The notes under the pieces are model-generated. The model had not been told where the DNA came from. It saw only the letters and a list, made by a program, of their open reading frames with translations, and did not search any database. The position numbers and the translations under genes were made by a program. A DNA stretch of 18,976 nt, from positions 1 to 18,976 of the forward strand of contig DETS01000092.1 of the NCBI GenBank assembly GCA_002361735.1, in the 5' to 3' direction. Numbering within the stretch: the first letter of the stretch is position 1; each line of letters opens with the position of its first letter. Below are positions 1 to 5,577 of the stretch, in pieces. Origin of the DNA: Lachnospiraceae bacterium UBA3282. GTDB taxonomy: Bacteria > Bacillota > Clostridia > Lachnospirales > Lachnospiraceae.

Positions 1-37
1 CTACAATAAACTTACGCTATCGGGAGATCTGGCAAAC

Positions 38-66
38 TTTACAAAGGGAAACGGTGGGGCTATAAT
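38..66 (+). promoter_or_regulatory. Promoter of the flavodoxin-like gene
   Basis: A -35 box TTTACA (38-43) and a perfect -10 box TATAAT (61-66) are separated by 17 bp, predicting a start near 73 and a very short leader before the ATG at 96. This fits a vegetative sigma-A promoter with one -35 mismatch. Confidence 0.75.
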
Positions 67-95
67 AAAGCAAAAAAGATAGAGAGGGTAATGTA

Positions 96-713
96 ATGAA
101 AGTGCTTATGATCAACGGCAGTCCCCGCGCAGACGGCAACACATCCATCGCCTTAAAAGAGATGGGGCAGGTCTTTGCGGCGCAGGGCGTTGAGACGGAA
201 ACCATTCAAATCGGCAACCAGGCCATTCGCGGCTGTATCGCCTGCGGTACCTGCGCCCAGAAAGGAAAGTGCGTCTTTGACGATATGGTGAACGAGACGG
301 CGCCGAAGTTTGAGGCCTGCGACGGGCTGGTGATTGCGTCCCCGGTTTATTATGCGTCCGCAAACGGCACGCTGATCTCCTTTTTAGACAGACTGTTTTA
401 CAGTGCGCATTTTGACAAGACTATGAAAGTAGGCGCAAGCGTGGTGGTGGCAAGGCGCGGCGGACTTTCTGCAACCTTTGACGAAATGAATAAATATTTT
501 ACGATCAGCGGTATGCCGATCGCTTCCAGCCATTACTGGAACAGCGTCCATGGGAATGCAAAGGGCGAGGCAGTGCAGGATGAGGAAGGCATGCAGACCA
601 TGCGCATGTTGGCGGCGAACATGACGTTTTTGATGAAAAGCATTGCCCTTGGCAAGGAAAAGTACGGTCTGCCTGAGTTGGAGGCGAAACAGTGGACGAA
701 TTTCGTCAGGTGA
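96..713 (+). CDS. Flavodoxin family protein / NADPH-dependent FMN reductase-like
   Basis: This 205-aa cytoplasmic protein belongs to the flavodoxin-like fold superfamily (FMN reductase / iron-sulfur flavoprotein group). It opens with a beta strand and the phosphate-binding loop MLMINGSPRADGNTS-type motif (GSPRADGNT, residues 8-16) that binds FMN. A cysteine motif CIACGTCAQKGKC (about residues 48-60) follows, as in iron-sulfur flavoproteins and related reductases. The SPVYYASANG segment (about 82-91) is the second flavin-contacting loop of the family. The start at 96 is preceded by AGAGAGGG at a suitable distance, and a promoter lies just upstream. It probably transfers electrons from a nicotinamide or ferredoxin donor to a small substrate such as a quinone or an aromatic compound, but the substrate cannot be read from sequence. 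It is likely co-transcribed with the small Cys-rich membrane protein downstream. Confidence 0.85.
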   Translation: MKVLMINGSPRADGNTSIALKEMGQVFAAQGVETETIQIGNQAIRGCIACGTCAQKGKCVFDDMVNETAPKFEACDGLVIASPVYYASANGTLISFLDRLFYSAHFDKTMKVGASVVVARRGGLSATFDEMNKYFTISGMPIASSHYWNSVHGNAKGEAVQDEEGMQTMRMLAANMTFLMKSIALGKEKYGLPELEAKQWTNFVR

Positions 714-772
714 TTTCGGAAGATATCGGGAGAATCGCTTGACGAGCTGTGATCCGTGAAGGGAGCAGGCTT

Positions 773-931
773 ATGGGAAATGTGATCATCATAGGCATTG
801 TGGCAGTTCTGGCGGTGGCGGCTGTGCGCGCTATCGTCAAGGCGAAAAAGCAGGGTGCGGGTTGTATCGGCTGTCCCACTTCAGACGTATGTCACGGTGA
901 CTGTGGAAACGAGAAGAACAAACCAATATAA
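773..931 (+). CDS. FeoB-associated Cys-rich membrane protein
   Basis: A small protein of 52 residues with one N-terminal membrane helix (VIIIGIVAVLAVAAV), a short basic stretch (KAKKQ) and a cysteine cluster C-x2-C-x5-C-x3-C near the C terminus. This is the layout of the FeoB-associated Cys-rich membrane proteins, which usually sit beside feoA/feoB ferrous iron transport genes and may handle or sense iron. The ATG at 773 is chosen over an upstream GTG at 749 because GGGAG (761-765) is correctly placed before it and the helix begins at once. No feoA or feoB is visible here. Its only near neighbour is the flavodoxin-like reductase 59 bp upstream, so its partner is uncertain. Confidence 0.75.
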   Translation: MGNVIIIGIVAVLAVAAVRAIVKAKKQGAGCIGCPTSDVCHGDCGNEKNKPI

Positions 932-942
932 AGCTGTGTCGG

Positions 943-984
943 TAAAAAAGAAGCAGTGGGAATCATCCGCTGCTTCTTTTTTTG
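943..984. terminator. Bidirectional intrinsic terminator between convergent genes
   Basis: GAAGCAGTGGG (950-960) pairs with TCCGCTGCTTC (966-976) through G-U wobbles, with a 5-nt loop. The hairpin is followed by seven T on the + strand and preceded by an A run (944-949) that gives a T run on the - strand. It therefore serves both the Cys-rich protein gene and the convergent MFS gene. Confidence 0.85.
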
Positions 985-1028
985 TTGGTATTTTTCTATG
1001 CGAATGTTTTAGTCGGCATGGAAGGCAT

Positions 1029-2330
1029 TTACTTTACCTGACAGGACTGCGGTTTGTAATGATTTAGTTTCCTGCCCGTGATCAGGCACATCAGGGTTCC
1101 GAATATACCCAGAATCAGCATCATCAGCGCGGCGCCGGAGCCCTTTCCCGTGCCGAAAAGCATTTGCAGAATCGGCAGACTGCCATAATGCGCCATAAAG
1201 GGTTCGCAAACCTGATCCACCATAAAACCGCCTAAAAACAGACCAATCGGTATGGTAAAAAACTGCAGCGTATTGCGGCAGGCATACACGCGTCCCTGAA
1301 GCTCCACGGGAATGGTGGTGCGCAGGATCACATCCAGATTGGCGCTCATGATGGGCACAACGCTCCAACCGATGAGCTGTCCGATACACCAAAGAAGCGG
1401 ACTTCTGGAAAATGCCAGTAAAAAATTCTCACTGCCCAGAGAAAACAGCATCGTCAGGTAAATGACACGCACGCGGTTTTTCGGCGTCGGCAGAAACGGA
1501 ACCAACAGGCTTCCTGCGACCGTGGCAATCCCTGCGCAGGAAGTGACGATGCCGAGCATGGATATGCCTCCTCTGGGATTGGGGATGACATAGCCGGGCA
1601 GGGTTGCGTCAAAAGCAGATGCCGTCAGGTTGACGCCCGCCATAAACAGGATCAGCGCCAGAATCAATGGATTTTCCTTAAGGAACGCAAGACCTTCCTT
1701 CGCGAGTTTTAACAGGTGCTCCTCTTTTTTGCCTTCGATTTTCGGTATTTGAATAAAGCACAAAAGCGCTGTGAATGCGATGGTAAAACTGATAAGATCG
1801 ACCGTGATCACCAGATTGAGCCCCGCAAAGGAATACAGGGCGGTGGCGATCAGAGGGTTCAGGATGGAGATGAGTGAACCTGACAGGGAGCGCAGACCGC
1901 TTGTCTTCTGGTAATGTTTTTCGGGAACAATCAGCGTCATCGCCACTTCGGAGGCAGGCTGCTGCACGGTGTTCATCAGCCCCGATAACATGTTCAGGGC
2001 ATAGAGATGCCAGACAGCCAGACAATTCGTCCGAAAGAGGACGAATACGATTACGGTACACATTGCCGCAAACAGATCGCAGACGAGCATCGTCTTTTTT
2101 TTGTCAAACCGATCCGTCAGAGCACCCGCAAAAATGCTCATAATGACATAGGGTGCATAAGTGCAGATTGCGAGCGCCGCCGTACCCAGAGATGACTCCG
2201 TTTTTTCATATAGCCATAAAGTCAAGGCGAATCCGGTAATGCTGCTGCCAAGCTGAGAGAGGCTCTGCGTGCTCCAAAGCAGAAAAAAGTCCTTCAGTTC
2301 CACAATATCATGTTTTTTTAATTTTCCCAT
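1029..2330 (-). CDS. MFS transporter, macrolide-efflux-like (DHA3 type)
   Basis: A 433-aa membrane protein with about 12 predicted helices, the usual size for the MefA-like branch of the major facilitator superfamily. It has an N-terminal FFLLWSTQSLSQLGSSI segment and the conserved loop 2-3 motif GALTDRFDKKK (about residues 68-78), the MFS motif A. A central cytosolic stretch (KIEGKKEEHLLKLAKEG) separates the two six-helix bundles. The family exports drugs or other amphipathic compounds in exchange for protons. The substrate is not readable, and MefA-like annotations in Clostridia often carry no resistance phenotype. The start is supported by AAAGGAG nine bases before the ATG. Transcription begins about 200 nt upstream, and the leader contains a small ORF and alternative hairpins that suggest inducible expression. 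Confidence 0.85.
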   Translation of the reverse strand: MGKLKKHDIVELKDFFLLWSTQSLSQLGSSITGFALTLWLYEKTESSLGTAALAICTYAPYVIMSIFAGALTDRFDKKKTMLVCDLFAAMCTVIVFVLFRTNCLAVWHLYALNMLSGLMNTVQQPASEVAMTLIVPEKHYQKTSGLRSLSGSLISILNPLIATALYSFAGLNLVITVDLISFTIAFTALLCFIQIPKIEGKKEEHLLKLAKEGLAFLKENPLILALILFMAGVNLTASAFDATLPGYVIPNPRGGISMLGIVTSCAGIATVAGSLLVPFLPTPKNRVRVIYLTMLFSLGSENFLLAFSRSPLLWCIGQLIGWSVVPIMSANLDVILRTTIPVELQGRVYACRNTLQFFTIPIGLFLGGFMVDQVCEPFMAHYGSLPILQMLFGTGKGSGAALMMLILGIFGTLMCLITGRKLNHYKPQSCQVK

Positions 2331-2379
2331 TTTACTTTGCTCCTTTTCGCTTTACATCTTTGTATGAAAACAGAAGCAA

Positions 2380-2439
2380 AGTCTGAGGATATCAGCCGGG
2401 GCTGTTCCTCCATGCAGTCTCCTCAGACTCTGCATGGAG
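2380..2439 (-). promoter_or_regulatory. Alternative hairpins in the MFS leader (candidate attenuator)
   Basis: On the minus-strand RNA, CTCCATGCAG (2439-2430) pairs perfectly with CTGCATGGAG (2417-2408) to form hairpin A. The loop of hairpin A contains AGTCTGAGGA (2429-2420), which is perfectly complementary to TCCTCAGACT (2389-2380), giving hairpin B. The two 10-bp stems cannot form fully together because no linker joins the first arm of A to the first arm of B, so they are alternatives. Hairpin B is followed by a T-rich stretch (TTGCTTCTGTTTTC, 2379-2366) and resembles a weak terminator. A short reading frame ends inside the shared region. The pairing is seen directly, while the regulatory role is inferred. 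Confidence 0.65.
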
Positions 2440-2461
2440 TCAATGCAATGCAAAGTATCAT
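2423..2461 (-). CDS. Leader peptide upstream of the MFS transporter gene
   Basis: A 12-codon ORF encodes MILCIALTPCRV followed by TGA. AAGGA lies about seven bases before its ATG, which is good spacing for initiation. Its last codons cover the first arm of hairpin A and part of the first arm of hairpin B, so the position of a translating or stalled ribosome would decide which hairpin forms. This is how leader peptides of erm, mef and ABC-F resistance genes work. No known arrest motif is recognised, so the inducer is unknown. Confidence 0.5.
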   Translation of the reverse strand: MILCIALTPCRV

Positions 2462-2507
2462 GGGTGTTTCCTTTCCCGTCGCAGCGGACTTTCCGGTATG
2501 TAGCATA

Positions 2508-2541
2508 CAAAACGGTTATCACTGCAAAACGCTATCATTAC
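2508..2541. repeat. Imperfect tandem 17-bp repeat at the divergent promoters
   Basis: CAAAACGGTTATCACTG (2508-2524) is followed immediately by CAAAACGCTATCATTAC (2525-2541), the same sequence apart from one indel and a few changes. The pair spans the predicted start of MFS transcription (about 2538), a natural place for repressor binding. The second copy also resembles a catabolite-responsive element except for its first two bases. Confidence 0.5.
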
Positions 2542-2545
2542 ACGT

Positions 2546-2574
2546 ATTATAATAGATAGGCGGGCAGAGTGCAA
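2546..2574 (-). promoter_or_regulatory. Promoter of the MFS transporter leader
   Basis: On the minus strand a -35 box TTGCAC (2574-2569) and a perfect -10 box TATAAT (2551-2546) are spaced by exactly 17 bp. This predicts a start near 2538 and a 5' leader of about 208 nt before the MFS ATG. Confidence 0.75.
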
Positions 2575-2579
2575 GCCGC

Positions 2580-2608
2580 TTGAAAAGACAGGGAAAATAT
2601 ACTAATAT
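2580..2608 (+). promoter_or_regulatory. Putative promoter of the solute-binding protein gene
   Basis: A -35-like TTGAAA (2580-2585) and a -10-like TAATAT (2603-2608) are spaced by 17 bp, back to back with the minus-strand MFS promoter. The -10 is weak, so this is less certain than its neighbour. Confidence 0.4.
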
Positions 2609-2658
2609 ATAGAAGATAGGATTTGCGTTCACGATGAGATGCAGACGAGGAGTGAAAC

Positions 2659-3366
2659 ATGAGAAAGAGCATGAAAAACAGAATCGTTTCGATTATTTTA
2701 ATAGGGTTACTGACAGGCGGGCTTTTGGCCTGCGGTACTGAGGAAGCTTCTGTTGCGGACGGTTCCCGAAACGAGACGCCAAATGAAGCGCTTGCGGGAG
2801 AAATCACTTTTTGGCACAGCTTTACGCAGGGGTCGCGCATGGAAGCCGTGGAGCGTGCCGTGACACAGTTTGAGGCAAAATATCCGAATGTGCAGGTGCA
2901 TGTGGAAACCATGACATGGTCGGATTTTAAGAGCAGGTGGAAGGCAGGCGTTGCGACGGGTGACCTTCCCGATATCAGTACAGCCTGCAATATGTATGAT
3001 GTGGAGGAGATGGTTCACGCCGGAATCTTACAGCTGACAGACGAGGTGATTGACGGGATCGGCAGGGAATTGTTTTCCGATAATGTGTTAAGCGAGCTTA
3101 CACAAAACGGCGGTGTCTATGGGATTCCATACTATTCTCACGCTTATGTCATGTGGTTTCGCAAAGATCTGCTTTCGCAGGCGGGACTTTCCGTGCCGGA
3201 GACCTGGGAGGAGCTGTATGAGGCAGCGAAGACTCTGACAGATCGGGAAAACGGGATTTACGGATGTCCTGTTTCCATGGGAACGAAGGATTTTGTGTCA
3301 ACGATCAATCTGCATATGTATGTACGCTCCGGCGGCGGCTTACTTGCTAAATGTGAAGATCGATGA
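2659..3366 (+). pseudogene. ABC sugar solute-binding lipoprotein, C-terminally truncated
   Basis: The N-terminal half of a family-1 extracellular sugar-binding protein. It has a basic start, a hydrophobic signal segment and a lipobox LLAC with the lipidated Cys near residue 25. The family core follows (ITFWHSFTQGSRMEAVE, then YPNVQVHVETMTWSDF, then GDLPDI, then YGIPYYSHAYVMWFRKDL). Intact members have about 420-450 residues, but homology here stops near residue 227 (RSGGG). The remaining nine codons belong to another reading frame in which sensor-kinase sequence begins. Everything from the hinge to the C terminus, and any permease genes that normally follow, is missing. A protein could still be made and lipidated, but it would lack its second lobe. 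The alpha-galactosidase downstream makes alpha-galactosides a plausible original ligand, by context only. Confidence 0.8.
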
Positions 3367-3530
3367 CGAGAAAGCTCTCTTTCGGGAATTGAAGGAACTG
3401 TCCAAAGTCGGGCAGCATGATGACAACGTGATTGTGGTCTTTGACACGGAGGGTAACTACTACACGGATACGCAAAAGAAAGGGAAATGGAAGGACACGC
3501 AGCTCTTAGAGCAGGGAGCAGCCTTATCCA
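3333..3530 (+). pseudogene. N-terminal sensor fragment of the hybrid kinase, 5'-truncated
   Basis: In the frame that includes 3293, the sequence YLLNVKIDDEKALFRELKEL and the following residues up to about LLEQGAALSN read as an extracytoplasmic sensor domain. They continue logically into the kinase ORF that opens in another frame near 3528. The start codon, first membrane helix and first part of the sensor are absent, replaced by the truncated solute-binding gene. A frameshift between about 3510 and 3530 separates this fragment from the kinase body: the kinase frame reads PIGDTGIVLTH just after the shift but meets TAG at 3507 upstream. The boundaries are approximate because no intact relative is available for comparison. 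Confidence 0.65.
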
Positions 3531-3548
3531 ATCGGAGATACGGGGATC

Positions 3549-5558
3549 GTGCTGACCCATATCGCCATAGCGGTCAACATGGAAAATGTGCAGGAGATGA
3601 TCAATGTTTCCGGTTTTGGGGAAAGCTGTATGACTTATATCGTCACGCCGGAAAATAAACGCGCCTATCAGTATACCTTCGGGAAACACTTTATCGAGAC
3701 GGCGGATATCATGGAAACCTTATCCCGCTGTAAATTTTTGCGGGGCGGAAAGGTGACGGATCTGCAGCGCGCGGTACGGGAATCCGCCACGGCGGGTATG
3801 GAATTTGATTATACGGATGGAACGCAGTATTTTGTGAGTACGGCGGGATTGACAGGATATTCTCTGCTGCTTTTTGTGCCGACGGAGGTACTTAGCAGCA
3901 ATGTGCGCAGTTATTTGGGCATTACCCTGATTTATTTTGCGGTGGTGGCGGTAGTGGTGATCGGTCTGTTTGGCTTTGCATTCTCCTCAGCCGCACGGGA
4001 GAGGGCGGACAGAAAAATTATCGAAAAGCAGCTGGAAACCAACCGTAAACTGGAGGAATATAACGAAAGGCTGCAGGAGGCAAAGGAAGGGGCGGAACAC
4101 GCGAGCCGTGCGAAGTCTGAATTTCTTTCCAATATGTCTCATGATATCCGTACACCCATGAATGCTATCATCGGTTTTACGGTGATTGCAAATCCCAATA
4201 TTGATAACAGAGAAAAGCTTCAGGATTGCCTGAACAAGATTGCGGCTTCCAGCAATCATCTGCTGTCGCTGATCAACGATATCCTTGATATGTCAAAGAT
4301 CGAGAGCGGCAAGATCCAGCTGCAGGAACAGGAATGCAACCTTTCTGTGGCGATGCACAATCTGGTCAATATGGTGCAGTCTCAGGTAAGCGCAAAGAAT
4401 CTTGATTTCTTTGTGGAAACGAGCGATGTGGAGCATGAAGATGTGATCATCGATTCTCTCAGACTCAATCAGGTATTGATCAATATCGTGGGAAATTCCG
4501 TGAAATATACGGAGAGCGGAAGCGTGACGCTGCAGATCAGGGAATTGCCTTCGGATGATCCGGAAGTAGGAAATTTCAGGATATCGGTCAAAGATACGGG
4601 CATCGGTATGAGCAGCGATTATCTGCCCTATGTTTTCGATGTGTTCAGCCGGGAGCGAAATTCTACGGTCAGTAAGATTCAAGGGACAGGGCTTGGTCTT
4701 GCCATTACCAAAAATATCGTGGAACTGATGGGCGGCACGATTACGGTGGAGAGTGAATTAGGGAAGGGCTCCGAGTTTATTATTCAACTGCCTGTAAAGC
4801 TTGCGCAGCAGAATGTGGATGCGCCTCAGGTGGAGCAACTGTTAGGAAAGCGTGCGCTGGTGGTGGACGATGATTTTGAAATCTGTAACAGTGTTTCCAA
4901 AATGCTGACCAAGATCGGCATGGAGCCGGAGTGGACGATATCCGGCAAGGAGGCGGTCTTAAAGGCGGAGTCTGCGGTGGAAGCGGACAGACAGTATGAT
5001 GTTTATATCATTGACTGGCAGATTCCCGATCTCAACGGAATCAATGTAGCGAAACGGATTCGCAAGATCCACGGCAGTGAGGCGCTCATTTATATCCTGA
5101 CATCTTATGATTATTCTGAAATGGAGGAGGAAGCAAGAGAGGCGGGTATTACGGGTTTCGTGCAAAAACCGCTATTCTTTTCCTCCTTGCGGAATCTATT
5201 GTTAAAGAGTGTCGGGGAGGCGCGGGAGTCGGAAGAAGAAATAGGTGTGTATTCGTTTGAAGGGATACATCTTTTGATGGCGGAGGACGTGGAGTTAAAT
5301 GCTGAGATCGCCGTTGAGATTTTGGGAGAAAGCGGCGTGCAGGTGGATGTACAGATGCCGGTTATGAACGGTTACGAGGCGACAAAGGAGATTCGGGCAT
5401 TGAAGGATCCGGCGCTTGCCGACATTCCCATCATTGCCATGACAGCCAACGCCTTTGAGGAGGATAAGGCGGAAGCGCTGGGAGCGGGGATGAACGCGCA
5501 TATCGCGAAACCGGTCGAGGTGTCTGTCCTAATGGAGACATTGGCACGGTTTTTGTAA
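3549..5558 (+). CDS. Hybrid sensor histidine kinase with two receiver domains (damaged)
   Basis: The 669-codon frame holds the end of an external sensor domain, one membrane helix (YLGITLIYFAVVAVVVIGLF, about 119-138), a coiled coil, and a HisKA domain with phospho-acceptor His198 in MSHDIRTPMNAIIGF. The ATPase domain follows, with N box (NQVLINIVGNSVKYT), G1 box (DTGIGMS) and G2 (GTGLGLAI). A first receiver domain has acidic VVDDD and phospho-acceptor Asp489 (IIDWQIPDLNG). A second receiver has MAED and VDVQMPVMNG (Asp600) but only 20 residues between these landmarks instead of about 43-46, so helix 2 and strand 3 are deleted. The start at 3549 (GTG) is only the first available one; the true N terminus is lost upstream. 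Such kinases sense ligands and relay phosphate, here probably linked to carbohydrate uptake. Function is doubtful in its present form. The gene sits 19 bp before the alpha-galactosidase. Confidence 0.8.
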   Translation: MLTHIAIAVNMENVQEMINVSGFGESCMTYIVTPENKRAYQYTFGKHFIETADIMETLSRCKFLRGGKVTDLQRAVRESATAGMEFDYTDGTQYFVSTAGLTGYSLLLFVPTEVLSSNVRSYLGITLIYFAVVAVVVIGLFGFAFSSAARERADRKIIEKQLETNRKLEEYNERLQEAKEGAEHASRAKSEFLSNMSHDIRTPMNAIIGFTVIANPNIDNREKLQDCLNKIAASSNHLLSLINDILDMSKIESGKIQLQEQECNLSVAMHNLVNMVQSQVSAKNLDFFVETSDVEHEDVIIDSLRLNQVLINIVGNSVKYTESGSVTLQIRELPSDDPEVGNFRISVKDTGIGMSSDYLPYVFDVFSRERNSTVSKIQGTGLGLAITKNIVELMGGTITVESELGKGSEFIIQLPVKLAQQNVDAPQVEQLLGKRALVVDDDFEICNSVSKMLTKIGMEPEWTISGKEAVLKAESAVEADRQYDVYIIDWQIPDLNGINVAKRIRKIHGSEALIYILTSYDYSEMEEEAREAGITGFVQKPLFFSSLRNLLLKSVGEARESEEEIGVYSFEGIHLLMAEDVELNAEIAVEILGESGVQVDVQMPVMNGYEATKEIRALKDPALADIPIIAMTANAFEEDKAEALGAGMNAHIAKPVEVSVLMETLARFL

Positions 5559-5577
5559 ATTGGAAAGGAAAGTAACT

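Noticed and set aside
2524..2537. A CcpA-like catabolite-responsive element, GCAAAACGCTATCA.
   Set aside because: It matches 12 of 14 positions but misses the leading TG, and it is explained as well by the tandem repeat. Kept as a remark only.
2337..2552. A 71-codon plus-strand frame in the gap between the MFS gene and the lipoprotein gene.
   Set aside because: It lacks a ribosome site and its sequence is explained by the minus-strand leader with inverted repeats.
3549..5558. Treating the kinase as a complete gene starting at 3549.
   Set aside because: The sensor domain clearly extends upstream in another frame and the last receiver domain is incomplete, so it is described as damaged.
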